This document shows positions 43,800 through 55,199 of a stretch of 64,000 nt of DNA, in pieces. Source of the stretch: Rhineura floridana (Eukaryota > Chordata > Lepidosauria > Squamata > Rhineuridae); assembly GCF_030035675.1 (NCBI RefSeq), contig NC_084483.1, positions 16,405,904 through 16,469,903 on the forward strand, read 5' to 3'. The translations under genes and the position numbers were made by a program. Numbering within the stretch: the stretch's first letter is position 1; each line of letters begins with the position of its first letter. Under the pieces are notes generated by a model. The model searched no databases and had not been told where the DNA came from. It saw only the letters and a program-made list of their open reading frames with translations.

Positions 43800-44370
43800 A
43801 GAGAGAGAATGAATGTGAACCAGTGAAACAATTGATGGTACCTAGCAAATACAGAGTCAGATTGCTAGAGGTAGCCCATGATGTCCCATGTGCAGGGCAT
43901 CTTGGAATAAAGAAGACCAAGAAAATATTGGCTGCACACTATTATTGGCCAAATATTTCTAAAGACGTAAAACAATATTGTTTATCTTGTGACATATGCC
44001 AAAATGTGGGGAAAAGTGGAGTAAAGACAAAAGCACAATTGAAGCCTCTTCCTATAATAGGACAACCCTTTTATAGAGTGGGAATAGATTTGGTGGGCCC
44101 TTTTTCCAAACCCACAAGGCATGGCAAGAAATATCTATTGGTGGTGGTGGATTTTGCCACCAGATACCCAGACGCTGAAGCACTAAGATCCGTGGAAGCC
44201 CCTGTAGTGGCAGAGGCTTTATTAAAAATCTTTATGAGACTGGGTTTCCTTCATGAAGTGTTGACGGATCAAGGCAGTGTATTCATGGGAGAAGTGATGC
44301 AATGTATTTGGAAGTGTTGTGGTCTAAAACATTTAAAGACAACTACTTACCATCCAGCAACCATTATCTC
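43800..44370 (+). other. Integrase region of the Gmr1-like fossil
   Basis: HHCC zinc-binding segment (GHLGIKKTKKILAAHYYWPN, CLSCDICQN) then the core start (YRVGIDLVGPFSK, VVVDFATRYPDAEAL, EVLTDQGSVF). It lies upstream of RT. Confidence 0.85.
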
Positions 44371-45390
44371 TACCATAGATCTGTGTAAAGGATTTTGGCA
44401 GATGGAATTAGACGAGCAATCCAGTGCCAAAACTGCCTTCAGTACACCAGATGGGTTATATGAGTTTGTGACTTTACCCATGGGACTAAGGAACTCACCA
44501 AGTTCTTTTCAGAGACTAATTAATACTGTGTTGTGAGGCATGTCAGATTTCGCAGTGGCCTATATAGATGATGTGGCCATTTTCAGCAAGTCGGTGCCTG
44601 AGCATGTCCAACACCTGACAGCAGTACTAGAGGCATTTAAGAAAGCAGGGCTAACAATAAAAGCCAAGAAATGCCAGTTTGGGTTGAATGAAGTGATTTA
44701 TTTAGGACATAAGGTGGGGAGTGGGAAAATAACCCCCTTATGGAGCAAAGTTGAGGCAATACAATCGTGGCCCATCCCCTTAACTAAGAAACAAGTTAGG
44801 GCATTTTTAGGTGTGTCTGGTTTTTACCGTAAATTTGTAAAAGATTTTGTGGAAATCGCAACCCCCTTGCATGAGCTAACAAGGAAAAAGTGTGCTGAGC
44901 GTGTGGTGTAGACGGATGAATGTCAAAAGGCTTTTGACCTTCTGAAGCAAGCCTTGTGCCAAGGGCCTGTATTAATAGCACCAGATTACGAGCAACCATT
45001 CATCGTGGCTACGGATGTGTTGGACCTAGCGCTGGGAGTCGTCTTGCTACAAGAGAGAGGAGGCACTAGACATCCAGTGGCGTATCTTAGTCGCAAGCTG
45101 ACATCGAGGGAGAAGAATTATTCGTCGGTCCAAAAGGAGTGCCTAGTGGTCGTGTGGGGACTGAGCAAGTTGCGCCCATACGTGTGGGGACAAAGATTTA
45201 CAGTGACAACGGATCATCGAGCATTGTTATGGTTACAGACTATGAAAAATCATAACACTATGCTGCAGAGGTGGTCCTGTGCTCTACAAGATTACCAGGT
45301 GGACTTCAAGTTCATAAAAGGCAAGGACAATGTATTGGCCGATGGACTTTCAAGGCAGGTGGCCAGGACTGCAGTGACGTGACCCAGACG
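44370..45390 (+). other. Reverse transcriptase and RNase H of the Gmr1-like fossil
   Basis: RT blocks TIDLCKGFWQMELDE, LPMGLRNSPSSFQRLINT and VAYIDDVAIFS, then VRAFLGVSGFYRKFV. RNase H blocks FIVATDVLDLALGVVLLQE, HPVAYLSRKLTSREKNYS and TTDHRALLWLQ. Broken copy. Confidence 0.88.
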
Positions 45391-45499
45391 TGGGTGCAAA
45401 AAAGACATTTTCCCCAAAGAGACTTGTTTTTTATTGTTAACGCGTCGTATGAATCCTAGAGCAGGAATAATACTTTGCTGTTATTTTAAGGGGGGGGAA

Positions 45500-46292
45500 T
45501 GTGATGTTCCTGCTTATAGTGTAAATATGGTAAGTGCTGTTTATATAGAAGACATATGGTAAGTGGAGTTAAAGAGGAGGGGGGAGTACATGAGCAGTAG
45601 AATGCTGGATGATTGGCTGAGTGTTTGAATGGCTGGGAGTATAAATGGAAGAATGACAGTTGAATCTGGGTGGATGTTGGGAGTGTGGAGAAAGAGGTGT
45701 TTGAGGGTGGAGGTCAGGAGTGTGGAGAAAGAGGGAGTTGGAGTTCTGATTACTAATAAGTCAAGTACAAAACAGGAATAGATGAAACCATACGCTTGTG
45801 AAACATTCTAAAACTAATCTTGTTATTTCTGATATTTAATAAATACTTATTTGGTTTACCAAAGGCCTGATCCTTGGCTGGGGGATATACATACCAGAAG
45901 GGAGGGCAAGGTAATTACCAAGGCTGAACAGAAACAGTATCTAATGGTGGCAGCGGTGAAGGGAGGAATAATAACAATTCAAGTATCCAGAGCAACCCAG
46001 AGTTGTATGCGTTATCTATAAAGATACAAGGGGGTTGGGAACAGCATAAGCACGCAGTCACAAAAGTAACCAGCTAGAGAGAGACTCAGGCAAAGTCTCT
46101 GGGAGTATTGGTTATAGGACGTGACTGGTGGTGCTGCCTAGCAGGGGGATCTAGTGAGATCTGTGCTAGAGCGGAGTGAGAAACCATATAAAGGACGGTC
46201 CGGACTGGTGGTATCCCTGGTGGTGCCTAGTGAAAGGCAGTAGCCACAAGCAGATGGGAACTTGACAGGGAGAACCAGGGGAGGACGTCACA
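45500..46292 (+). repeat. 3' LTR of the Gmr1-like fossil
   Basis: 793 bp, preceded by AAGGGGGGGGAA at about 45488-45499. Same TATA and AATAAA layout as the 5' LTR. Confidence 0.9.
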
Positions 46293-46296
46293 TGGA

Positions 46297-46505
46297 CCAC
46301 CCACTTTTATGTATGCTTGCTTTGAAGTAAGTCAGTTGACTTTAGTATGACTTACTCTGTGTGAGTTAGGGTTACAGTGAAGCTTGAGACTTGCAACTTT
46401 ACTTGAAAGTATGTTCAGTGAGTTCATTGGTGCTTATTCCCAAGCATAGTGGTACTACTCAGTAGGAAATTTATTGCATTGTAAGTGCACTTGGGATTGC
46501 AGCCG
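46297..46505. repeat. Degenerate palindromic-repeat copies
   Basis: GAAGTAAGTCAGTTGACTTT, ATGACTTACTCTGTGTGAGT and, near 46440-46500, a second motif set ending GGGATTGCAGCC. Likely one or two decayed members of the 3185-3285 family. Confidence 0.45.
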
Positions 46506-49140
46506 TTAGTAGGTTACAATGGATCATGGCTTCTACTTACCATGTTTAGAACAGAGGGTCAGATGGAGTTGCTGCATGGGAATAAAAGTGATTTGCTTCC
46601 AAATAAGGGTTAGGATCAAGACCACAGATTGTTTTTCTTCAAATGTTTTCTTTTAAGCATGGGTGGAATATCTCCAATTTCCCCAGTGCCTAAAACATTA
46701 CCTATGGGGTGAGTTGTCATAATTTCCAATACCTTCAAACCACCATTCTTCCATACCTCCCCTCATTCTTTCCAATCAGATAAATTGACCGGGCAGGATG
46801 GTAAATAGCCTGTCTCCTATCAAAACCAGGAAAGCAAGATACTCTGCTGGTGAATCACAGTTCGATGTATAAATTGTTCCTTATTCAACACATGGTTGCA
46901 TAAGCAGCCTGACTATGGAGGGAGTGAATTTTGTAAGTCCCTGCCCCTGAAACAAGATGTGGGATACTTCATCTCCTACAACTCCATGATAGGGAAATTG
47001 TCCCTTTCAAGGTTCAGTGGTTTGTTTGTTTTTTGCACATAATCCTTAACAGACAATGCTCCCAAACCAGTGTAGGATGAGCTGCAGGTGGATCAGTGGA
47101 AGTATGGAAGCAGGAAGGGATGAAAAGGGAAGGAAGAGTGGGGATGGGTGGAGAGAAAAGAGCAGGGAGAGAAACAAAGCCAGAAAAGGAGATGGGAATA
47201 TGACACAAGGGTTAAGTAGGGGAGGGAAATCAAGGACAGGAACCAAAATAAAAATGAAAATTGAATATGGAATGGGGTTTCCAGCCACAGTAGTAAGCTG
47301 ATTCCATTACCCTCAGTAAAGAGCCATGTACTTGGAAAAGTGAAGGGATACTATATCCCTCCTTGCCAGGGGAGGGGAAACCTGTTTAGCAAAAGTCCTG
47401 CTGTCAAAAACTCCCAATTCTGTCAGCAGTTCTCCCCTTCTTACAGGGGTTTTCCAAAGAACCTCTACAGCCATTCTTGGAGTGGAGGTGGTAGATGTCT
47501 GGGGACAACAGATCCTTCCTACTGGAAGCCCAATTTGAAAAAGCTGAGTTAGAACTTCCAGAAAGACTTATACCCTGCTGGAACTTCACCTTCTATTGGA
47601 GAGGATGAATCCTTGCCTCAAAGTCCCTTTCACTGGGTACACAGGTGCTCACCTCCTTAATTGTTGCTGAGTCTTTAAGAGATTCCCCTTATGAGGCAAG
47701 AAGGCAGTATCAATAAAGTCTGTTCAATTATAATTAGTTCCATGTTTCTCTTTTTATGTGGAGCTCCATCCTGATGGAGACCATACAGCAAAATTCTTTT
47801 GATCTGCCCCTGATCCATAGATCTGGTAACTTTAATAATCATTTATTTTTATTTTTTGTAAACCGCTTAGATGTTTTCTACAATCAAACAGTATATAAAT
47901 TTTCTTAAATGAAAAAATCTGACTACATTGATTTTTTAAAAGTATGCATCAGAAAAAAGGAAACTATAAAATTCACAAAATTCATTAAGCAACCATAAGA
48001 AGATACCAACAGCATAAAAAAATCCAAAAATCCCAACAAAAACAGTAACTTGTAAAAAACAAAAGCCCAGAGTGATGGCACAGAGAAAGGAAGACAGCCT
48101 TAACATATTCATAATGACGGTTGTTTTTTCAGCTGAAGTCCTTCCTAAACAACCAGATTTTAGCTGAACCCTCAGACACTAATATCTGAATACTAATTCA
48201 ATAAATTGACATTTCGCACAAGACACTGTCAGGTGGGTGAGCCCTGTGCCAATGCTTGTATACATGAATACGGAAGAAATGATGTGGGCTTTGGATCACA
48301 TCAAACCATGCACCCATTACGTTTTTATTTTATTTTGTTCCATTTATGAATTACTTCCCGTAAAGTATCTTGAAACAATTTTGCATTGAAAACAACCATA
48401 AAAACAATTTCAAAATGCAGTGAAAAGGTCTGCTTTTGTACAGTGCATTTTAACAGGTGATGCTCTGAGGCCAACATTTAAGACTAGACTTAAAGTTACA
48501 TTTTTGACCTAATGATCATTTATTGTTATGTAAAGAAACACAACGGATATGAAGGTGAAATAGTGACATTCTAGTTGGTATGAAACAAAGTACTGATTAT
48601 CCAGCACTTAGTAGGGCTACATAATTGTGTGACATATAAATGATACCTCTGATTGTTTGATCCAGGAATAATTTTACTCCTATATGCCACATAATTTCAG
48701 CATCTCAAGGCTTAATTTGGCAAGCTTGTGTTTCCCTTAGCTTGATGAACTTTTGATCCACAGGTGTGGAGACCTTGGGTATATAATCATCTCTCCATCA
48801 TAATAATTTCCTTTGAAATGTGATGCCTTATTGAAGTTCTCTAATCAGCTATATTCTTTTAAGAAAAAAGAACCTTTGTAATATCTGCATTCTGAATTAT
48901 TCCAACAAATATAAGGTAGCTTTTGGGTGGGGGGTGAGTATACAAGTTATATCTTATTTATCCCTAGATAATCACATTAAAACAAACCTAAAGATATATT
49001 TGGTTATTAGCTGTACTCCTTTTCTGGCAGAGAAACAGAAAGCTTTATAGAATCTTGCTTTGCAGGATACTGGTTATTTTGTGTTTGATTAGCAAAGGAG
49101 TATTATCACTCTTTCTGATTATAATTTGCAGGCATCTATT
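46506..49140. other. Intergenic sequence, little recognised
   Basis: A LINE-tail-like block at 47850-47910 (TTTGTAAACCGCTTAGATGT) and an A/T-rich possible LINE end near 48300-48480 are the only hints. Frames at 47046-47301 lie in GAAAGG-rich sequence and show no family. Confidence 0.4.
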
Positions 49141-49153
49141 TTAGTGCTTGTGG

Positions 49154-49453
49154 TAAAAGGTAAAGGTAAAGGTGTCCCCGCACTTGTAGTGTGAGTCGTT
49201 TCCGACTCTTAGGGTGCCGTCTTGCAATGTTTACTAGGCAGACCGTATATACGGGGTGGGATTGCCAGTTCCTTCCCCAGCCTTTCTTTATCCCCCTCAT
49301 TTTACCGACCACGGATGGTTGAAAGGCTGAGTGAACCTCGACCCCTTTTTACCGGAGATTCGACTTCCTCCTTCTGTTGGAATCGAACTCCGGCCGTGAG
49401 CAGAGCTTTGGCTGCGTTACCGCTGCTTACCTCTCTGCACCACAGAGGATCTT
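49154..49453 (-). mobile_element. tRNA-derived squamate SINE with perfect 10-bp target duplication
   Basis: The plus strand starts TAAAAGGTAAAGGTAAAGGT, carries ACGGGGTGGGATTGCCAGTT and CATTTTACCGACCACGGATG, and ends with a reversed tRNA-like head (CTTCTGTTGGAATCGAACTC). Flanked by GTGCTTGTGG at 49144-49153 and 49454-49463. This family differs from 8877-9266. Confidence 0.88.
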
Positions 49454-49624
49454 GTGCTTGTGGAGGTTCTCTTAATTTCACAAGTGTTTATTTCACTGTT
49501 GAAACAAATATAGGGAAGACAATCCCGGTGCAGCTCTCATCTGAAAAGATACAGCTACTTGAGAAACAGGTTCAAATGAAGGTAAAGCCTTCTAAAGTTT
49601 ATATACTAGAGCAATCTAAATTCT

Positions 49625-49725
49625 GTTTGGCTGCAATCCTATACCCACTTTCCTGGGAGTAAGTCCTGTTAACTTCAGTTGGACTTTCTTCTAAATAGAC
49701 ATGCACAGGAATGCACTGGTAGTCT
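49625..49725. repeat. Short palindromic dispersed repeat
   Basis: GGCTGCAATCCTATACCCAC, CTGGGAGTAAGTCCTGTTAA, TTGGACTTTCTTCTAAATAG and CACAGGAATGCACTG; a well-preserved copy of the 3185-3285 family. Confidence 0.7.
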
Positions 49726-50240
49726 AGTCATAGTATAATTTGATGTTAAATGAAAAGCAGAAGAAACCAAATGTCTTCTTAAATTCATACAAGCAATATA
49801 TCAAACATCAAAACCTAGAAAATAGCAATTCACGGAATATTTCCCATATTATAAAAGGTGCTTTTGTTGATAAATAATCATTCAAATAATGAAGACTAGA
49901 ATATGTATAAAGAATGGAACATGTATAAATTGTTTTTAGCCTCAGGTGTTTCTTCTCTGGCATCAGTACTAAATTGTATCAGATTTAATAGAGCAAGGGA
50001 AATGGAAATCTCATTAAAGGAATAATAGGCAAGGTATTTTTATATGCTCAGTGTAAAAAGAACCCAAATATTCAGAATCATTTTTTCTATATTTATACAT
50101 TTGATGCTACATCCAAACTCTTTCCAGAGAGACAAATAGAATTTTTATATATTTTCAAAAGATTGTTATCTCGGTAAAGCTAAGAAAAAAGGGTTGTGTA
50201 AATAAATAAAACAGAATATGCACATGGTTCTGACGAGGCT
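49726..50240. other. Intergenic sequence, nothing recognised
   Basis: AT-rich, no coding homology or repeat recognised. Confidence 0.45.
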
Positions 50241-50269
50241 ACTCTTCTTTTGCAATCACACTGGAGACA

Positions 50270-52945
50270 GTATAAAATAATATAAAGAAAAAAAGGCCTT
50301 CCTTACTAATAATTGGAAGTCCTTGGGCCTTGCCTTCAGGGCCGGTTCTAAAGGGCGGCCAGGTTGGGCACTGGCCCGAGGGCCCCGGAGCTACAGGAGC
50401 CCCTGAGGGGCCCTCTGCCCCCCCCGTGATCCGCGCCCTCCCCATGCCCCCCACTTACCTGTCAGCCGGCTTTTTAGCATTGCCCTTAATGAAGATGGCA
50501 GCTGCAGCTTCCCTAAGGTACTGAAGCCGCTGCCACCATCTTAGTTGATGGCAGAGATGTGTGCAAGTAGCACGCACGTGTGCCATCAACAAAGATGGCG
50601 GCAAAGGCTTCATTCCCCTTAGGGAAGCCATGGCCGCCATCTTCATTAAGGGCAATGCTAAAACAGACCTTCATTAAGGGCAATGCTAAAACAGACCTTC
50701 ATTAAGGGCAATGCTAATGCCCAGACAGGTAAGGGGGGTCGTGGGGGGGTGCGGGGGGGACAGGGCAAGCTGATGCCCAAGGGCTCCCGCAGGCCTGGAG
50801 CCGGCCCTGCTTGCCTTAACTGAAGGGAATGAACCCAAATTTTGGAACCTGATCCAGGGAGGCCTCTCCCAAAAACATTTTTTGAGACTGTCCCCCCAAT
50901 CCCTCCTCAGACTTGTGTCTCCCACTTCAGCAATATCTTCAGTAGCTGTACAATCTTACTTTCAGATACAAGGGGGAATCCTCCTAACCTCCCAGGCTGG
51001 CCACCTGTATCTTACACTGACATAGAGGATTTGATTTTGTCTGTCTGCTCTGGCAAGGCCCCAGGGGAAGATATGATTCCTCCTGAGGTTTTCCTTTTAG
51101 ATGTTAACTGGTCGGCCCCAGTCTTGGCAGTATTATTCACTTATATTAACTCAACCGGAGACATCCCATCTGGCTGGTGCTTCAGTATTGTTGCGCCCGT
51201 CTTTAAGAAAGGAGATGCATCAGACCCTCATAATTATAGACCCATCAGCCTCCTAGATGTGACCTCTAAACTATCTTTTAAACAAGCTCCTTGAATGGGA
51301 CACCAGCTATTTAGTTATCCACGAGGAACAAGCAGGGTTCAGAAAGGGCAGAAGTACCATAGATCAAGCATTTGTCTTGCAGCACTTAATTCACAAAACC
51401 ATTAAGGGCCCAAATAAGTCCATATTTGCTGCTTTTGTAGACTTTTCTTCTGCCTTTGATTTAATAGATAGGGACCTGCTATGGCACAAATTGGCCAAAA
51501 CAAACATTGATAAAAGATTGCTCTGGCTTATTCAGTCTTTAAACGGGGGGTGAAGAAAGGCTGTATATTGGCACCCTTTTTATTCAGTTTTCATATCAAT
51601 GATATAATTCCTGGTATGGCTTCCCCTTCCTTTTTTCTACCATCAGTTGGCAATCATAAGATCTCAGTACTGCTCTATGCTGACGATCTAGTCCTTTTAT
51701 CGCTGAATAAAATTGGCTTCAAAGGGATGATGGCTAACTTTGGAAAGATTTGTAACAGTTAATTACTCAAAAACCAAGATCATGGTTTTTGGCAAGAGGA
51801 CCCCGAATTCCAACTGGGTCCTAGATGGGCACCAGCTAGAGCAGGTTCACTTGTTCAAATATTTGGGCTTGTGTTTCAGTGAGAAATTGTCATGGAAACA
51901 TCATTTAGACATAATTAAATGTTCATGTGCCAGATCGACTAGGCAAATTTGAAAATTTTTCTATACCAGAAGGGGTCAACTAATTAATTCTGTGCTCAAG
52001 GTTTTTGTTGCCAAAATCATAGCCCATATGCTCTATGGTGCAGAACTTTGGGGGGAATCAGCCAAACATGAGACAGAGCTTTTGCAAAATAAGTTTATGA
52101 GGCAGACACTGGGGCTTTCTTCCGGGGCTCCATCAGTCCACCTTAGAGCAGAGCTTGGTTTACGCTCAATTTCAGCAAGAACTGGTTTATCCTACCTTAG
52201 ATATTGGTGTAGATTAAACAGGATGGATGATCTGCCGGTTGGAGCAACTCAGGAATGGAGGATGGGCCCAACAGTGTCAAGCAAAGCTAGAGATTTATAA
52301 GCTCTCCATGGAAAAATATTTAAGCCTTAGCCCACTCGCACTAAGGAATTGGATCTTTGACCAGATGTGAGCCAAGACAGGGCAACAATAGTTGCCACAC
52401 CCTTTTCTATCTGGTACCCCCAACTTAAGGTCAATCATGCACAATCCAATTATTTTGAGGTTTTGACCTATGCACAACTTCGTAGGGCATTCAAGGAACT
52501 TAGGTTTCACGTGATGCCCTCTGCACATCTTGAGGGGAGATACCTGGGAATCCCAGCTAATGAACGGAAATGCATTTATGGGTGTGATCAGATAGAAGAC
52601 ATAATTCATCACCTGTCGTATTGTCCCTTGTATGAGGATCCCAGAAGGAAATTCTTGGCATATATTCAGCTATACTTGGATAGATCACCCCAGGAGTTGG
52701 TAGTGGGACTTTTAACAGACAATTTTAAACAAGTAACAATCCCAGTTGCCAATTTTGCCCTGGCAGCCAAGAAGCTGTGGTCTAGCCATATTAAGAACTA
52801 TGAACTACAATCAGTTTTTTAAATTGGGTATAACTAGTTCTGGTGATGTTTTATTTGTACTTGGATGTTTTATTTCATTTAAAAGTTTTTCTCTCTGTAT
52901 TCTGCAAAGGCCTATGGCTATACGCAATAAAGTTCACTGTAACTA
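50270..52945 (+). mobile_element. Non-LTR retrotransposon with C-terminal CCHC motif, clade uncertain
   Basis: RT segments in order: TEGNEPKFWNLI, DLILSVCSGKAPGEDMIPPE, VAPVFKKGDASDPHNYRPIS, EEQAGFRKGRSTIDQAFVLQ, FAAFVDFSSAFDLIDRD, KKGCILAPFLFSFHINDIIP, LLYADDLVLLS, VNYSKTKIMVFGKRTPNSNW and HLFKYLGLCFSEKLSWKHHL. The C-terminus has CIYGCDQIEDIIHHLSYC near 52575-52635, a C-C-H-C pattern. It has a 3'UTR and AATAAAG near 52930, with no A-rich tail. Several stops and frame changes show it is dead. The RT and CCHC tail suggest the Jockey/I or R4/Vingi-like groups rather than CR1/L2. A hAT MITE at 50337-50809 is nested near the 5' end. Confidence 0.75.
50337..50809. mobile_element. hAT MITE with perfect 8-bp target duplication
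   Basis: Ends CAGGGCCGG and CCGGCCCTG, flanked by CTTGCCTT at 50329-50336 and again at 50810-50817. The 8-bp duplication and CAG...CTG ends define a hAT element; at 473 bp without a transposase frame it is non-autonomous. The interior is a palindrome built on AAGATGGCGGC (50592-50602 plus strand, 50633-50643 minus strand). Confidence 0.92.
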
Positions 52946-53112
52946 TTTCCGTAAAGCAAAAAGATCACTATAAAGCGAAGTAGAGCAGGAGATAAAAAAG
53001 CAAAAAAAAAAAAAAATGATAAAACATGAGAATACATTCTACAATATTATAAGACCTTCATTGACATCTTAAGTGTAAACAAAAACAATGAGCAAGTTAC
53101 AGGCTCAGGGAG
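52946..53112. other. Possible decayed MITE remnant
   Basis: CGTAAAGCAAAAAGATCACT and ATAAAGCGAAGTAG recall the 36838 MITE interior; a poly-A run follows at 53006-53020. Weak. Confidence 0.3.
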
Positions 53113-53300
53113 AAATAAGAACATAAGAAGAGTCCTGCTGGATCAGGCCATTGGTCCATCTAATCCAGCATCCTGTTTTTACTGTGGCCAACCAGATGCC
53201 TATGGGAAGTCTGCCAGCAGGACCCAGGCACAAGAGCACTCCAAGCAGATGCCTATGGACCTAAGCACAAGAACATACAAAACAGGACTTAAGCACAAGA
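53113..53300 (+). repeat. Dispersed repeat of the AGAACATA...GGATCAGG type
   Basis: AAGAACATAAGAAGAGTCCT, GCTGGATCAGGCCATTGGTC and AATCCAGCATCCTG, followed by a partial local repeat of CACAAGAACATACAAAA. Confidence 0.7.
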
Positions 53301-53379
53301 ACATACAAAATCTGTCGAGAATGAAAAAATGGGGAAATAATTCTATTCGATAAGAAAGGGAAGGAAAGAACATAAACCA

Positions 53380-54130
53380 CCACCTACAGACCCATTACAC
53401 TTTTAAACTTCAAGTGCATAATCCTAACAGCAAGATTAAATGGAATAGTGGGTAAATATGTGAAGAAAGATCAAGCTGGCTTCATCAAAGATTCACAATA
53501 TACACTCCTGAATCGATAACCTTGATGAAGGAATTCAGTAAAATCTCAGGGTATGAAATCAATGTCACTAAATGAGGATGGATGGGCTTAAACATAGATA
53601 ACTCCCTGAAGGAACAGATGTAAAAACAGTCTAAAACTCTGATTAAATGTTCAATGTTTTTATGTTTAATGTTTTAGTTTAATTTTGTTGCTTTTTATTA
53701 CTGATTTTATTCTAATATTGTATTTTAATCTTGTTTTGTACACCGCCCAGAGGGCTATCAGCTATGGGCGGTTTAGAAATGAAATGAAATGAAATGAAAT
53801 AAATAAATAAATAAATAAATAAAATAGGAATCTGGATCATGCAAAATTTAGGAATTCTAATAAAAGATAATCATGACAAATTGTTTAAAGAATTTAAGAG
53901 CAAGTCATGTCTAGGAAAAATAGCCTTGATAAAAATGATGATACTGCTCAAAGTCCCATTTTTATTTCAGAACTTATCACTGGAAATCCATTCTAGAGTT
54001 ATTGAAACTTGGCAAAAGCTATTAATAAGCTTTGTTTGGGATAAGAAAAGGCTGTGCATAGCTGAGGAAAACTTTGTCTAAATTCATACAATAAGAAACA
54101 GGGGACTTGTTTTCCCATTAATTAAAAAAA
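53380..54130 (+). mobile_element. L1-like LINE remnant with nested LINE tail
   Basis: Degenerate RT reading near 53390-53510 (ARLNGIVGKYVKKDQAGFIK) and a C-terminal block at 53841-54081 (GKIALIKMMILLKVPFLFQN, ETWQKLLISFVWDKKRLCIA) match L1-type ORF2 order. The two parts are separated by a LINE 3' tail at about 53585-53825 (ACCGCCCAGAGGGCTATCAG, then (GAAAT)n and (AAAT)n). Confidence 0.65.
53585..53825 (+). mobile_element. LINE 3' tail with (GAAAT)n/(AAAT)n microsatellite
   Basis: T-rich 3'UTR, TTTGTACACCGCCCAGAGGG, then GAAATGAAATGAAATGAAAT and AAATAAATAAAT. Nested in the L1-like remnant. Confidence 0.6.
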
Positions 54131-54209
54131 CTATGCTAATTTAGGGACTGCCTGAACCCTTAAATCCCAGCTGGATCACTGAGATCATCTGTAGGAATGT
54201 TGCTAGTTG

Positions 54210-54515
54210 TCGCCCAAGTTGATGAGGCTCATTTGACATAGACACGAAACCGAGCCTGTATGGCATTGACCCAGTCCTGTAAAAATGCTCTTCCAATAGA
54301 GGTTCAGCAGGCATCTTCTGTACTGATCTTTAAACATTTGCTGAAAACTTCCTTGCCAGAGGCTTATGCAGAGAATTAAGATAAACACAATCTATAATAG
54401 CTGATGATCTGTTTTGATTTTTCTGTGGTTTTCATTGTGTATATATAATTGTTTTAAGCCACTCTGATTTTTTAAAATAAAATTATAGTATATAAATATT
54501 TGTATAAATAAATAA
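54210..54515 (+). mobile_element. CR1/L2-group LINE 3' end
   Basis: CTTTAAACATTTGCTGAAAA to CCTTGCCAGAGGCTTATGC is the usual C-terminal block (KHLLKTFLFRQAY type), then TTTTAAGCCACTCTGATTTT and AAATAAATAAA. Confidence 0.6.
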
Positions 54516-55190
54516 ATAGTCAGGCAGACTTCTTAGCAAATCTGAAAAACCAGTTTCGTTCAGACAGATAATTAATATTGGAAGAGGGTAATAAGTAAAA
54601 AAGTAAGAACTCTAACATTAGAGGAATGAGTAATCAAAATATGGGAGTCTGCAAATGTGATAAAATTGACAAACTTAGGGCTCAATCCCAGTGGTTTTTA
54701 CAGAGGGCTGAGGGGAGATGGATGCAGCGGATCCCTGGCTGAGCCAGCTGGGTCCCACCTCAGCCAGGCTACACCAGCAGAACCCCCTGTCCCCAGCACA
54801 GCCATGGGGCAGCTGGCCGAACCTTGCTCTGCTAGGGATCTGCCGGAGAACCCCAGCCCAGTGTAAAGTAAGCCGACAGAAGCCAGTGCAAGGCCTCCAA
54901 AAGGGGTGTTCTGGGGGCATGTTGGGGAGAGGCTGATGGAAGGGGAATTATGCTACATCCAGGTCCGGTCTCAACAGGCTTGTTGAAAGAGAAAGATCTT
55001 CAGTAGGTGCCAAAAAGATAACAGAGATGGTGCCTGTGGGGGTGCATCAAAGCAAAGCAGTTCTGGAACAATGTAGTCAAGATAAGAAGGTTTGCAAGTT
55101 GAAATTCCATTATTCTGATCTGCTTATTAAACTATATTAAGAGCAGACCCCTACAACCATACAAGATCCAGATCATACATGTCTCAATTA
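54516..55190. other. Intergenic sequence with a GC-rich block
   Basis: GC-rich 54675-54960 (CTGAGCCAGCTGGGTCCCAC region) gives overlapping open frames on both strands without family resemblance; probably an unclassified repeat. TTCAGTAGGTGCC near 55000 recalls a LINE C-terminus in reverse. Confidence 0.4.
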
Positions 55191-55199
55191 TTGCAGGGG

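Larger units (their letters stand above)
40579..46292 (+). mobile_element. Gmr1-like Ty3/gypsy LTR retrotransposon fossil, both LTRs present
   Basis: Two 793-bp LTRs starting TGTGATG and ending GTCACA bound a gag-pol body. A polypurine tract (AAGGGGGGGGAA) abuts the 3' LTR, and a primer-binding site matching tRNA-Leu lies two bases after the 5' LTR. The domain order is gag, protease, integrase, then RT and RNase H. Integrase ahead of RT is the hallmark of the Gmr1-like Ty3/gypsy group described in deuterostomes. Flanks AGGAC and TGGAC may be a 5-bp target duplication with one mismatch. The LTRs differ at about 13 of 793 positions, so it is young. It carries several breaks and a LINE insertion at 42692-43150, and is treated as dead. 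Confidence 0.9.

Noticed and set aside
41508-45390. Domesticated gag-pol host gene
   Set aside because: Flanked by near-identical LTRs, a primer site and a polypurine tract, with several breaks and a LINE insertion. It is a recent dead insertion, not a conserved gene.
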